The notes beneath the pieces were generated by a model. The model saw nothing but the letters and a program-made list of their open reading frames with translations, ran no database searches and was not told the origin of the DNA. From Anaerocolumna sp. AGMB13025 (lineage in GTDB: Bacteria > Bacillota > Clostridia > Lachnospirales > Lachnospiraceae), in NCBI RefSeq assembly GCF_029689925.1, contig NZ_CP121445.1, positions 4,076,501 through 4,140,500 of the forward strand: DNA of 64,000 nt. Reading direction: 5' to 3'. Of this stretch, positions 8,336 to 17,737 are shown one piece after another. The position numbers were made by a program, and so were the translations under genes. Numbering within the stretch: the first letter of the stretch is position 1; each line of letters opens with the position of its first letter.

Positions 8336-9760
8336 TTATTTTCTCGCTGGCATAAGATGAATAGCCATCCCTTCAATATCCTCCACGGCTTCTGTTATGG
8401 CTTCGTTATAGGTAGGGTGGGGTCTTATGACAGAGGCCATATCCCTTACGGTTAAGCCATTTACGATTGCCGATGCGAACTCTCCGATCATATCTGTTGC
8501 TCTGGCACATATGATCTGGGCACCTAACAGCTTATGGGTGCTGGCGTCGCTGATTACCTTGACATAACTTCTTTCGTCCATGGACAACAGGGTTTTAGCA
8601 TTACCGGACATGGGATATTTGCCGGTCTTTACCGTATATCCTTTTTGTACCGCTTCTTCTTCGCTAAGACCTGCTACCGCTACTTCCGGTGAGGTATAGA
8701 TACAGGAAGGAATTATCTCCAGATTAATTGACTGAGTAAGTCCGCACATCTTCTCAACTGCTGCAATTCCCTGCGCCGCGGCTGCATGAGCCAGTTGAGT
8801 ACCTTTAATTAGATCGCCGATAGCATAGATTCCCTTTACACTTGTTTCAAAATCCGTATTTACCTTTATTTTATCCCTGTCCATTTCAAGGGAAAATCCT
8901 GCTTTAAATAAACCGTCTGTATTAGCCTTACGACCGGTTGAAACCAGTATACCCTCTGCGGTTACGGTTTTTAAGGTGCCGCCTTCTTCGTAATTGCAGC
9001 TTAATCCTTCCTCCTCCCAGATTTTAACTACCTTGGATTTGGCATGAATTTTTATACCCCTTTTCTTAAGATTCATTGCCACACTCTGGGAAACTTCCCT
9101 TTCAAGAAGCGGTAGTATTCTATCTGCTGCCTCCAGGATTTCCACTTCGCAGCCAAATTCCTGATAAATAGTAGCAAATTCTACCCCAATAACCCCACCA
9201 CCAATAATCAAGAGCTTTTTATATAATTTTTCTGGTTTATTCAGGAGTTCATCACTGGTTACTACATTAGGCAAAGTTATCCCTTCTATCTCTGGGAGAT
9301 AGGGTAGGGAGCCTGCTGCAAGGAGTATTTTATCTGCGGATAATTCATAGCTCTCCGGAGATTTTTCTGCTTCCCCGCTGTTTGGCATAATATGGAGAAT
9401 GCCAGGAGCAGCAATGGTGGCGGTTCCATTTATTACAGTTATCTTATTTGCCTTTAACAATCCACCTATTCCATCTCTTATTTTACCTACTACTTCCTCT
9501 TTTCTGTCGTATATCTTATCCATATTAAGCTGAACATCTTTAAGCTCGATTCCGAATTTCTCAAAACTCAGGGCTTCTTGATATAGATGGGAGCTGTGCA
9601 TAATTGTTTTGGTAGGAATGCAGCCTCTGTTCAAACAAGTGCCGCCGATTTCCCGACTTTCAATCAGAACTGTTTTTAAGCCTGCTTGTGAAGCTTTAAT
9701 GGCTGCCGTATATCCTCCCGGTCCTGCCCCGATGATCGCCAGATCATATTTTTCTTCCAT
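8336..9760 (-). CDS. lpdA: dihydrolipoyl dehydrogenase (glycine cleavage L protein)
   Basis: Reoxidises dihydrolipoyl groups with NAD+. 474 residues. FAD-binding motif DLAIIGAGPGGYTAA at residues 6-20; redox disulfide GGTCLNRGCIPTK at 39-51 (the two Cys are separated by four residues as required); NAD-binding GGGVIGVEFA near 190; second FAD motif YAIGDLIKG near 318; and the C-terminal HPTYNEAITEA with the catalytic His-Glu pair. The gene follows lplA at the end of the gcv cluster but is separated from it by a terminator-like hairpin, so it may have its own promoter. Confidence 0.95.
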   Translation of the reverse strand: MEEKYDLAIIGAGPGGYTAAIKASQAGLKTVLIESREIGGTCLNRGCIPTKTIMHSSHLYQEALSFEKFGIELKDVQLNMDKIYDRKEEVVGKIRDGIGGLLKANKITVINGTATIAAPGILHIMPNSGEAEKSPESYELSADKILLAAGSLPYLPEIEGITLPNVVTSDELLNKPEKLYKKLLIIGGGVIGVEFATIYQEFGCEVEILEAADRILPLLEREVSQSVAMNLKKRGIKIHAKSKVVKIWEEEGLSCNYEEGGTLKTVTAEGILVSTGRKANTDGLFKAGFSLEMDRDKIKVNTDFETSVKGIYAIGDLIKGTQLAHAAAAQGIAAVEKMCGLTQSINLEIIPSCIYTSPEVAVAGLSEEEAVQKGYTVKTGKYPMSGNAKTLLSMDERSYVKVISDASTHKLLGAQIICARATDMIGEFASAIVNGLTVRDMASVIRPHPTYNEAITEAVEDIEGMAIHLMPARK

Positions 9761-9939
9761 ACTTTCCTCTTTTCCGAACCAATTTCTAATCTTGGTCTAA
9801 TCATTTAAGCCTTTTAAGCCTTATAATTCCAAAAGATAAATAATTACTTTTGAATGAATAATGTAGATGTATCTATTCAAAATTGCTCGCTAAAATATCT
9901 TTTGACATTCCGTCTTTATCTTTATTATCTTTATTAAAA

Positions 9940-9970
9940 GGCTGCTGCAAAAAACAAATTTGCCGCAGCC
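9940..9970 (-). terminator. intrinsic terminator between lplA and lpdA
   Basis: Minus-strand GGCTGCGGCAAA pairs with TTTGCAGCAGCC (one mismatch) and is followed by TTTTAATAAAG. It lies just after the lplA stop. Confidence 0.65.
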
Positions 9971-9992
9971 TAAGTTACTCATTACTTAGTAA

Positions 9993-10991
9993 TCAAATGC
10001 CTTCATCTTTCAAAAGTCCGATGATATCTTCCCTGATTTCTTCCGTAACAGACTCGTTGACTTCCAGTTCCTTTAAGCGCTTAATCATACTTTCCATACT
10101 GAACACGCAATTCTTAAAACACTCTGTAAGCCTGCCGATCAACCAGATGTCCATAGCGTCTGAATAAGCCATGCACTCCGTGATAATACCTGCTTCAACA
10201 TGAAACTCAAGATCAATGTTACCCCATTGGAACCTTCTTTCCAATGCATAATTAAATTCTATTTTCCTGCCGAATTTCCATTCCCAGGAGGCATATTTTT
10301 TAGTCAAAGCTGTTATTTCAGAACTATCAAGATTGGACGTATTAAGAGGAGCTGCTTCTCTTTCATAAACTTCGGAAAAAGCTTCGATTAACGCCTGTTT
10401 CATAGTATCTACGTTCAGCTCCCTGTTATATTCCGATAAGTTAATGACCCTTGATTTTACGGAATCCACACCTTTTGATACTAACTTTTCACGGGATACA
10501 TTTAAGTATTTTGAGAGGTTTTCCATATCCACCTGGATTAATATGGTACCGTGATGATAGGAATGTCTGCCGTCTGTATAAAAGGCATTGCCGGAGAATT
10601 TTCTTCCGTCTACGGTTATATCATTACGTCCGGTCTTTTCTGCTGGTATGGAGAATTTATTAACAGCTTTTATAATTACTTCCAGTTGTTTATCCAGGTC
10701 ATAATCCTCTTTATTTACCACAAAGGTAAAATTAAGATTCCCAAGGTCGTGAAATACCGCTCCGCCCCCGGATAACCTGCGGACTAAGGTTCCGCCGTCC
10801 TCCTCTAACTCCTTTGTCCTGCATTCCTTCCAGGGATTCTGGTTTTTACCGATTACCACTGTTTTCTCATTCTGCCATAAATATAGGATAGCCTCACCTT
10901 CATCCACATGTGTAACCAGATATTCTTCCAGGGCAAGGTTATGATGCGGGTCATATTCCATACTGTATATATATTTTATATTGTTAATCAC
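9993..10991 (-). CDS. lplA: lipoate--protein ligase A
   Basis: Activates lipoate with ATP and attaches it to apo-proteins such as GcvH. 332 residues: the N-terminal BPL_LplA_LipB catalytic domain has the RRLSGGGAVFHDLGNLNFTF motif (about residues 71-90), the conserved Lys in GRNDITVDGRKFSGNAFY (about 120-140), and HHGTILIQVDMENLSKYL; the C-terminal accessory domain follows from about 250 (YASWEWKFGRK). It lies between gcvPB and lpdA on the same strand, which fits lipoylation of the GcvH encoded 3 kb upstream. Confidence 0.95.
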   Translation of the reverse strand: MINNIKYIYSMEYDPHHNLALEEYLVTHVDEGEAILYLWQNEKTVVIGKNQNPWKECRTKELEEDGGTLVRRLSGGGAVFHDLGNLNFTFVVNKEDYDLDKQLEVIIKAVNKFSIPAEKTGRNDITVDGRKFSGNAFYTDGRHSYHHGTILIQVDMENLSKYLNVSREKLVSKGVDSVKSRVINLSEYNRELNVDTMKQALIEAFSEVYEREAAPLNTSNLDSSEITALTKKYASWEWKFGRKIEFNYALERRFQWGNIDLEFHVEAGIITECMAYSDAMDIWLIGRLTECFKNCVFSMESMIKRLKELEVNESVTEEIREDIIGLLKDEGI

Positions 10992-11162
10992 TCGTTACCT
11001 CTTTCTTAAGTCCAATCTAAACCTACTAAATACATAACAGGCAGATACAAAAGTAAAAATTATTTACTTGGCTAAGATTTCAGCCCACTTTCAAAGGATC
11101 TGCAATTGCATCATCCCCTCCAACCCAATCGAAAAGGCTGCCTTAAACAGGCTCAGACTACA

Positions 11163-12602
11163 TTAAAATTGATAGCGTAATACCGGGTTTCTGGCTGCTG
11201 TTACTTCATCCGGCCGTCCTATTGGCGTATTTTTCGGAGATTCCAAAAGGGACCCTGGATCACTTTTTGCTTTCTCATAGATTTCTTTTAAAACAGCAAT
11301 TACCTTATCCATGGTTTCTTTGGATTCCGTCTCCGTAGGTTCTAACATAAGGGCTTCATGAACAATTAACGGAAAATACATAGTCGGCGGGTGAATACCG
11401 TAATCCAGGAGTGTTTTTGCAATGTCCAGAGCTGAAACTTTGGCTTCTTTTTTCAGTTCCTCCAGACTCATGACAAATTCATGCATGCAGGGACCTTCAA
11501 ATGGCATATAGTAGGTATCTTTTAATTGATTCATCATATAGTTCGCATTTAGAACCGCATTTTCCGAAGCATTTTTAAGGCCCTCTCTGCCCAGGGTCAG
11601 AATATAGGTTAAGGCTCTGACTACCACTAAAAAATTACCATAGAAATTCTTGACCCTTCCAATTGACAGTTCTTTGTACCGTTCCAATCCAAATACACCG
11701 TCCCTGTCAGTCCCTATTACCCTTGGAGTCGGCAGATATTTTTCGAGTAAAGCCTTACAGCCTACCGGTCCGCCGCCTGGACCACCACCGCCATGAGGGG
11801 TGGAAAAGGTTTTATGGAGATTAATATGGATCACATCAAATCCCATATCACCCGGTCTTGCGATTCCCATAATTGGGTTTAAATTTGCCCCGTCATAATA
11901 AGTCAGACCGCCGGCTTCATGGACAATCCTTGTAATTTCCAGAATGTTTTTATCGAACAGTCCAACTGTATTGGGATTGGTAAGCATAAATCCAGCCGTA
12001 TCTTCTCCCACTGCTTTTTTTAATTCCTCAAGGTCAACATAACCGTCTTTGGTAGAGGATATATTAACAACAGAATAACCAGCCATTGCAGCACTTGCAG
12101 GATTGGTTCCGTGAGCCGAATCCGGTACAATGATCTTGGTACGTTTATTATCCCCCCGCTCATTATGATATGCCCGTATCAACTGAAGCCCCGTAAATTC
12201 TCCGTGAGCGCCGGCAGCGGGCTGGAAACTCATATTGTCCATACCGGTAATTTCACACAGATATTCTTCTGCAAGTTTTAAAACCTCCAGACATCCCTGT
12301 ATGGAATGTTCCGGCTGCAGGGGATGAACACCTGCAAAACCAGGAAGTTTTGAAATTTCTTCATTAATCTTTGGGTTGTATTTCATCGTACAGGAACCCA
12401 GAGGATAAAAACCGTTATTAATTCCATAAGTCCGGCTGGCTAACTCCGTATAATGCCTGCTGATATCCGTTTCTGATATTTCCGGCAAATGAAGTTCTAT
12501 CTCACGCAGATACTTTCCCTCTGCTTCTACTACAGGTACGTCGCAGGATGGCAGTACTTCACAGCCTCTTCCTTTTACGCTTTTCTCAAAGATCAGTTCC
12601 AT
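11163..12602 (-). CDS. gcvPB: glycine dehydrogenase (decarboxylating) subunit 2
   Basis: PLP-binding half of the two-subunit glycine decarboxylase. 479 residues from ATG at 12602; the ATG shares its A with the TAA stop of gcvPA (TAATG), which fixes the start and indicates translational coupling. An upstream in-frame extension to 12674 overlaps gcvPA and is rejected. Key features: GSCTMKYNPK near residue 70, HGTNPASAAMAGY near 165, and HINLHKTFSTPHGGGGPGGG around 250 with the PLP Lys. The protein is the usual length for split GcvP. Confidence 0.95.
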   Translation of the reverse strand: MELIFEKSVKGRGCEVLPSCDVPVVEAEGKYLREIELHLPEISETDISRHYTELASRTYGINNGFYPLGSCTMKYNPKINEEISKLPGFAGVHPLQPEHSIQGCLEVLKLAEEYLCEITGMDNMSFQPAAGAHGEFTGLQLIRAYHNERGDNKRTKIIVPDSAHGTNPASAAMAGYSVVNISSTKDGYVDLEELKKAVGEDTAGFMLTNPNTVGLFDKNILEITRIVHEAGGLTYYDGANLNPIMGIARPGDMGFDVIHINLHKTFSTPHGGGGPGGGPVGCKALLEKYLPTPRVIGTDRDGVFGLERYKELSIGRVKNFYGNFLVVVRALTYILTLGREGLKNASENAVLNANYMMNQLKDTYYMPFEGPCMHEFVMSLEELKKEAKVSALDIAKTLLDYGIHPPTMYFPLIVHEALMLEPTETESKETMDKVIAVLKEIYEKAKSDPGSLLESPKNTPIGRPDEVTAARNPVLRYQF

Positions 12603-13930
12603 TAACCTTCCACCTCCTGCAAAATAGATATAAGTGAATCTATCTCTTCTTTCGTGTTCATCTCTGTCGCACACCAGAGAATCTGCCCTGCATTCTCACC
12701 CCGTAAGGGTAACCCGCCAAGAATCCCCTGTTGTTCCAGTTTCTTCATGACTTTAGCCGTATCACCTTTACAGGTGGTAACAAATTCATTAAAATACTCA
12801 CCCTTATAAATAAGACCATACCCTTCCAGCTCACCTAATCGCTTTGCCAGGTAATGAGCTTTTGACATACTAAGAGTTGCTGCCTGAGTCAGTCCTTTCT
12901 TACCCATGGTACTTAAATACACCGAGGCTGATAAGGCGCATAAAGCCTCATTGGAACAAATATTACTCGATGCTTTTTCTCTTCTGATGTGCTGTTCTCT
13001 GGCCTGAAGGGTAAGAACGAAGGCTCTTCTTCCCTGACTGTCTTTTGTTTCACCGACAATCCTTCCCGGTAATTTGCGCATCATTTTTTCCGTTGCAGCC
13101 ATAAAGCCCAGATATGGTCCGCCAAAGGATAAGGGTATTCCAAGAGGCTGACCTTCCCCAACCGCAATATCAGCACCATATTCCCCGGGGGTTTTTAATA
13201 TACCAAGTGCAATGGGATTACAGCTCATAATAAACTTAGCGCCCTGGCTATCCGCAATCTTTTTAACCTCTTCACAATCTTCAAGCTGACCGAAGAAATT
13301 AGGCTGCTGAATCAATATACAGGAGGTGTCCTCCCCAGTTAATTCTTTTAGTTTTTCTAAGTCAGTCTTTCCCTCTTTGTGAGGTACAACAATGATTTTA
13401 GTATCTGTACCGCAGCAGTAGGTTTTTATAGTTTCAAGAATCTCTGCATTTACCGCACCGGAGATGACTGCCGTATTCTTTTTTCTTTCCCTGCACATGA
13501 TAACTGCTTCCGCTGCCGCACTGGCACCGTCATATACAGACGCATTGGCTACATCAAGACCCGTAAGTTCACAGATCATAGTCTGGAATTCAAAGATCGC
13601 CTGCAAAGTTCCCTGGCTGATTTCAGCCTGATAAGGAGTATAAGCAGTTACAAACTCTTCTTTTGCGGTAATCTGTTTTACAAGAGAGGGAATATAGTGG
13701 TTATAGGCCCCGCTACCTCTAAAGATACTGGTAAATACTTTATTCTTCTCGGAAATCTTAGTTAGTTTCTGTCTTACTTCCATTTCCGTTAAACCCTCCG
13801 GTAACTTTAAGGCACGATTTAACCTTACTTCTTCCGGAATGGTACAAAAGAGGTCTTCCATCTTCTCATAACCCATGGAGTTTAGCATGGACTGCTGCTC
13901 TTTTATCGTATTTGGCACGTATGTCCCCAT
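12602..13930 (-). CDS. gcvPA: glycine dehydrogenase (decarboxylating) subunit 1
   Basis: N-terminal half of the two-subunit P protein. 442 residues, standard length. Motifs include GAYNHYIPSLVKQI near 72, TPYQAEISQGTLQAIFEFQT near 95, GQPLGIPLSFGGPYLG near 240-255 and TLQAREQHIRREKASSNIC near 300. ATG at 13930 follows a GGAGG inside the end of gcvH, only 3 nt after the gcvH stop, so gcvH-gcvPA-gcvPB are tightly coupled. It forms a heterotetramer with GcvPB, decarboxylates glycine and passes aminomethyl to GcvH. Confidence 0.95.
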   Translation of the reverse strand: MGTYVPNTIKEQQSMLNSMGYEKMEDLFCTIPEEVRLNRALKLPEGLTEMEVRQKLTKISEKNKVFTSIFRGSGAYNHYIPSLVKQITAKEEFVTAYTPYQAEISQGTLQAIFEFQTMICELTGLDVANASVYDGASAAAEAVIMCRERKKNTAVISGAVNAEILETIKTYCCGTDTKIIVVPHKEGKTDLEKLKELTGEDTSCILIQQPNFFGQLEDCEEVKKIADSQGAKFIMSCNPIALGILKTPGEYGADIAVGEGQPLGIPLSFGGPYLGFMAATEKMMRKLPGRIVGETKDSQGRRAFVLTLQAREQHIRREKASSNICSNEALCALSASVYLSTMGKKGLTQAATLSMSKAHYLAKRLGELEGYGLIYKGEYFNEFVTTCKGDTAKVMKKLEQQGILGGLPLRGENAGQILWCATEMNTKEEIDSLISILQEVEG

Positions 13931-13933
13931 GTT

Positions 13934-14305
13934 TTATTCCTCCTCTTTAATAAATTCCTCGTATTCTTCCTCAGTTAAAAGTTCTTCCCTTTCCGTAATA
14001 TTCTCAACTTCAACAAACCAGGCCTCATAAGGGTCGGTATTAATTAATTCCGGCTGATCCAATAACGCTTCATTAATTGCCTTAACTGTTCCGGTAACTG
14101 GGCTATATACATTAGAAACTGCCTTAACCGATTCCACATCTGCAAAGCCTTCTTCTACCCCTACTTCATCTCCTTCTTCCGGAAGATTTACAAATACAAG
14201 ATCTCCAAGTTCCTTCTGAGCAAAATCCGTAAGACCTACCTTTGCCGTTGTTTCATCTAAAAACTGTACCCATTCGTGTGTTTTTGTAAATAATAAGTTT
14301 TTCAT
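13934..14305 (-). CDS. gcvH: glycine cleavage system H protein
   Basis: Lipoyl carrier of the glycine cleavage system. 123 residues from ATG at 14305 (KNLLFTKTHEWVQF); a longer in-frame ORF starting at 14362 runs through a leader repeat and is not credible. The lipoyl site is the Lys in DVESVKAVSNVYSP near residue 60. The ribosome binding site GGGG is provided by the end of the leader repeat. It lies 177 bp downstream of gcvT, the only long gap in the gcv genes, and that gap holds the repeat, so GcvH may be separately regulated. Confidence 0.95.
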   Translation of the reverse strand: MKNLLFTKTHEWVQFLDETTAKVGLTDFAQKELGDLVFVNLPEEGDEVGVEEGFADVESVKAVSNVYSPVTGTVKAINEALLDQPELINTDPYEAWFVEVENITEREELLTEEEYEEFIKEEE

Positions 14306-14316
14306 TTTTATACCCC

Positions 14317-14386
14317 GCCACAATAAACCTGTTGGATGAATCGTATTGTGGCATCCTTTCAATTTTAATATTTTCGATTAACATCC
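14317..14386 (-). ncRNA. structured leader repeat (GCCACA pseudoknot element), diverged copy at gcvH
   Basis: On the minus strand GCCACAAT (14345-14352) can pair with ATTGTGGC (14317-14324), 8 bp. The flanking helix present in the other copies has changed on both arms to GGATGTTAATCG (14375-14386) and CGATTCATCC (14334-14343), which still pair with one bulge. The RBS-side hairpin of the other copies is missing. Located between gcvT and gcvH. Confidence 0.6.
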
Positions 14387-14412
14387 CGTCTTAAGAATAG
14401 AAACACTTTGGG

Positions 14413-14446
14413 AGATGCTTCTATTTTAAGATGCTTCTATTTTAGC
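14413..14446. repeat. 17-bp direct duplication after gcvT
   Basis: GATGCTTCTATTTTA is present twice in a row (with AG between), starting at about 14414 and 14431, shortly after the gcvT stop at 14482 (minus strand). Confidence 0.55.
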
Positions 14447-14481
14447 TTTCAACTTCTACCTTTTTTCGTCATTTGCAGCTA

Positions 14482-15564
14482 TTATCTTTTATAAAAGGGC
14501 AATGCTGTTACTTCTGCTTCTATCTTTCTGCCTCTAACCTCTATACTTAGTTTCGTTCCCGTAATAGAATATTCCGACTCGATTAAAGCCATGGCAACTG
14601 GATATCCAAGATAAGGACAATGGGTACCCGAGGTCGTGATTCCGATCTGTTTATTCTCAAAAAAAACAGGACATTCTTCCCTTGCAATTCCTCTTCCGGT
14701 AATCCTAAGCCCGACTCTCTTCCTTTTCAGTTCTCCTCTGGCTTCCATTCCGCTTTTGCCGATAAAGTCCCCTTTGCCAAATTTAACTGCAAATCCTAAT
14801 CCGGTTTCAAGGGGTGATATCGTATCGTTCATTTCATGACCGTATAATGGCATAGCAGCCTCAAGGCGAAGGGTATCTCTGGCTCCCAGCCCGCAGGGAA
14901 TCAAGCCGTCTTCCCTTCCAGTTTCCAACAGGGCATTCCATAAGTTCTTGGCATCTTCCGGCTTACAATACAGTTCGTAGCCTTCTTCTCCGGTATAGCC
15001 GGTTTTTGAAATCAGACAGGATATACCATTTACCTTCCCTTGTTCCACAAAACTGTAATACTTAACCGGCAGTTCAGAAACTTCTGTAAGTTTTAACATA
15101 ATTTCTTTTGCTTTGGGACCCTGCAGGGCTAATTGGGCAACTTCCTCAGAGATATCCTTAAATGTAACCCTTCCCGTCAAATGATTCTTTATCCATTCCA
15201 CATCCTTTAACCGGTTGGCGGCATTGATGACTAACAGATAGTTTTCCTGGTTTAATTTGTATACCAGTAAATCGTCCACTACGCCTCCGGTTTCATTACA
15301 CATAGGGCTGTATTTCACCTGACCGTCATACATCTGGCTGCAGTCATTGGTAACCAGCCTCTGCACATTAAGTAACGCATCTTCACCGGTAAGTGTTACT
15401 TCACCCATATGGGACACATCAAATAAGCCTGCCGCCTGACGTACTGCCATATGCTCCGTGATTACACCGCTTTCATATTGAACCGGCAGTAAATACCCTG
15501 CAAAGGGTACGATTTTTCCCCTACATTGTACATGACAATCGTAAAGAGGTGTTTTTAACTCCAT
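14482..15564 (-). CDS. gcvT: aminomethyltransferase (glycine cleavage T protein)
   Basis: Transfers the one-carbon unit from aminomethyl-GcvH to tetrahydrofolate. 360 residues from ATG at 15564, which follows GGAGGAAATT; the ORF extends further upstream to 15594 but that part is a leader hairpin. Conserved segments: MAVRQAAGLFDVSHMGEV near residue 40-57, VDDLLVYK near 95 with the folate-contacting Asp, GYTGEEGYELY near 185-196 and GLGARDTLRLEAAMPLYGHE near 222-240. It is the first gene after the glycine riboswitch. Confidence 0.96.
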   Translation of the reverse strand: MELKTPLYDCHVQCRGKIVPFAGYLLPVQYESGVITEHMAVRQAAGLFDVSHMGEVTLTGEDALLNVQRLVTNDCSQMYDGQVKYSPMCNETGGVVDDLLVYKLNQENYLLVINAANRLKDVEWIKNHLTGRVTFKDISEEVAQLALQGPKAKEIMLKLTEVSELPVKYYSFVEQGKVNGISCLISKTGYTGEEGYELYCKPEDAKNLWNALLETGREDGLIPCGLGARDTLRLEAAMPLYGHEMNDTISPLETGLGFAVKFGKGDFIGKSGMEARGELKRKRVGLRITGRGIAREECPVFFENKQIGITTSGTHCPYLGYPVAMALIESEYSITGTKLSIEVRGRKIEAEVTALPFYKR

Positions 15565-15577
15565 AATTTCCTCCATC

Positions 15578-15593
15578 TGCCGCATTCGCGGCA
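15578..15593 (-). promoter_or_regulatory. hairpin immediately upstream of the gcvT ribosome binding site
   Basis: TGCCGC-GAAT-GCGGCA on the minus strand, six G-C-rich pairs with a 4-nt loop, ending 3 nt before the GGAGG of gcvT. Too short a T tract for a terminator; it may shape ribosome access or mRNA stability. Confidence 0.5.
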
Positions 15594-15738
15594 CGGTTTT
15601 ACTTATTCCCCGGAATACTATATTTATTCCGAAGCGTTATGTAAGATTTCCGATTATTCAATAGTCTTAAGGAATATGTGGTTTGCAGGCTTAACAGAAT
15701 ATGCCCCCTGCCTGGATAGGCTTTTTATTTAAATGCAA

Positions 15739-15955
15739 TAAAAAAAGACGTACTGAATAATCAATACGCCTCTGTTGATTTACCTGAAAGATTCCTCTAT
15801 GGATTACAAACATAAAGTTGCTTCGTCGGTGCCACATCGCTTTCCAGAGTATCGTCCAGAATTGGTCCTTTTGCCTGAGAGTTATTGCGAATCACCTTCG
15901 GCGCTGCGATAAATTAGTTATTATCACAGTCTCTCCCAATTCCTTCATCCGAATT
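15739..15955 (-). promoter_or_regulatory. tandem glycine riboswitch with terminator
   Basis: Minus-strand RNA with the two-aptamer glycine riboswitch pattern. Aptamer 1 (about 15950-15858): GGGAGAGACTG, AGCGCCGAAGG, GCAA, ACTCTCAGGCAAAAGGACC. Aptamer 2 (about 15857-15781): GGACGATACTCTGGAAAG, GGCACCGACGAAGCAA, AATCTTTCAGGTAAA. A hairpin GGCGTATTGA/TCAGTACGTC (15747-15770) followed by seven Ts is the expression platform. Known glycine riboswitches upstream of gcvT turn genes on when glycine is plentiful; the same is inferred here. The remaining 15565-15738 leader shows no gene. Confidence 0.95.
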
Positions 15956-16069
15956 TTTATTTAATTTTAATATGTCAGGACCAATAAGTCAATATAATTT
16001 TAGTACTAATTGCATTTAGGCAACTAACAATTAATATTTCGATTCAGCTATACGGTGGTAGGTATCCAA

Positions 16070-17737
16070 TTAATCAATGAGCCCAAATCCCCAGTCCGGA
16101 TTGGGATAGACCAAATTATTGTATCTGGTTGCCGTACTGGTTATGATATAACGGACTATGGTACTGCTCATATTGGGTAAAAAACCGTTTACAATCCCCC
16201 ATTCCAAAAGTCCTGCAGCAACACCTGCCCCATGGGCAGAGGCCATGCTGGTACCGGAAAAAGGCAGAAACCGATTGTCGATGGTTGGTGCTAAAATATT
16301 CACACCAGGTGCCGCCACATCCGGTTTAGGCAAATTAATCGAGGTAAACCCTTTACTGGCATCATAATCCAGAATTCGGTCAACCGGATTATAGGAGGTT
16401 GTGGTTATGGTATTAAAACCATTTCCTGGAAGACATATCGTTGTATATGGATTTGAGTAATTAAAATAGGTTTCCTCCGAAATAAAGTTTCTGATCGGCA
16501 GCCAAATGTTAAACCGATTCACCAGATCATCCGTCCCGCTTATGCGAAACTTCCATTTACCTTTGAGGACATTTTTAAAGCGGAACAAAATTAATTGCTC
16601 CTCCGAATAGGCTTCACTTACAAAATTATCAATATAAATCGTTGTTGAACCAAAGACAACAACCGAATTACTTTGTCCTACAAAATTATTTGAAACATTA
16701 TATACAAATTCACCTGTAGGCCCATAAATATCCATGGTTACAATACTAGGCTGGTTACCCCATAATTCCATAGCAAAGTTTTTATCTCTCTCACCTACAT
16801 TAAGCTCCACCATATCATAGTAATTAGGCGGTACAATTTCTCCGTAATAATGGTGTCTCTGACTTCCTTCATTACCTGCCGCCAGAACAATTGCATTTCC
16901 AGGTATCTCCCCAATTTCTAACAGGTAATTACTCATAATATCTTCTCCCTTATGGGATCCCTGGGAGGAACCGATTCCTAAGCAGATAGCGATTGGCCGG
17001 TTCAAGCTGGTTGCCTTACTTAGCAGATAACTAATCCCCATCATAATATCACTTTCCTGAAAACAGATAGCATCCTCAGGTATACCGAAAAAGTCCATTA
17101 AATTAGCTTTTGCCGGTTTTAATTTTACAATCAATAACTCTGCATTGATTGCAACACCGGCAAAATTGCTATTCTCGTCATATAACCCTGCTGCTATGCC
17201 AGCCATTGCTGTTCCTTCACCGATGGTATCCATACTGGGTACAACATCAAAAGGATTCAGAGAATTTAAAGCCTCGTTAATCTGCTCTCTGGTATACTCT
17301 GTCCCATAAAAATAATTCGGGGGATAACTGGTATCACTGTCTATCGATTGATCCCAGATTGCGGCAATTTTTGTGGTATTATCCGGATAACGAAATATCG
17401 GGTTAGTGTAAATGATACCTGTATCCACTAATCCGACCAAGACTCCGTTGCCCGTTATATTATCCTCCGGCAGTCTTCGGACTGTATATGCATTTTCGCC
17501 ATCATCAGGAAAAAAAGTCATTAGCCCATAGCATTTTGGAATGGCAACATATCCGAAGCGGCTCATGCTTTGTTCCGTTAATTCACTGACAGGAATATGC
17601 AGTACCGCATATTTATCATTAATGAAATTATAAGATACCCCCGGATTTTTTTCCAAATAGTCCAAACTTCTCTTATATTCGACTAATAAATCCGCAAAAT
17701 CATTGCTTATAATTTTATATCTTTCATTTTCGTTCAT
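16070..17737 (-). CDS. S8 (subtilisin-like) family protein of the Csp type, catalytic His replaced by Glu
   Basis: 555 residues, no signal peptide, the size and layout of clostridial Csp-type subtilases with an internal jelly-roll insertion (about 300-430). The catalytic Asp is present (VGLVDTGI, D105) and the Ser is present (FSGTSMASAHGAG, S497), as is the oxyanion Asn (VLAAGNEG). At the position of the catalytic His (normally GHGTxxAGI) the sequence reads GEGTAMAGIAAG, so residue 174 is Glu (codon GAA, not a one-base change from His). It is therefore predicted to be inactive or altered. In Clostridioides difficile, CspC and CspA are pseudoproteases acting in spore germination. No csp or sleC neighbour is seen; the gene appears monocistronic. 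Confidence 0.85.
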   Translation of the reverse strand: MNENERYKIISNDFADLLVEYKRSLDYLEKNPGVSYNFINDKYAVLHIPVSELTEQSMSRFGYVAIPKCYGLMTFFPDDGENAYTVRRLPEDNITGNGVLVGLVDTGIIYTNPIFRYPDNTTKIAAIWDQSIDSDTSYPPNYFYGTEYTREQINEALNSLNPFDVVPSMDTIGEGTAMAGIAAGLYDENSNFAGVAINAELLIVKLKPAKANLMDFFGIPEDAICFQESDIMMGISYLLSKATSLNRPIAICLGIGSSQGSHKGEDIMSNYLLEIGEIPGNAIVLAAGNEGSQRHHYYGEIVPPNYYDMVELNVGERDKNFAMELWGNQPSIVTMDIYGPTGEFVYNVSNNFVGQSNSVVVFGSTTIYIDNFVSEAYSEEQLILFRFKNVLKGKWKFRISGTDDLVNRFNIWLPIRNFISEETYFNYSNPYTTICLPGNGFNTITTTSYNPVDRILDYDASKGFTSINLPKPDVAAPGVNILAPTIDNRFLPFSGTSMASAHGAGVAAGLLEWGIVNGFLPNMSSTIVRYIITSTATRYNNLVYPNPDWGFGLID

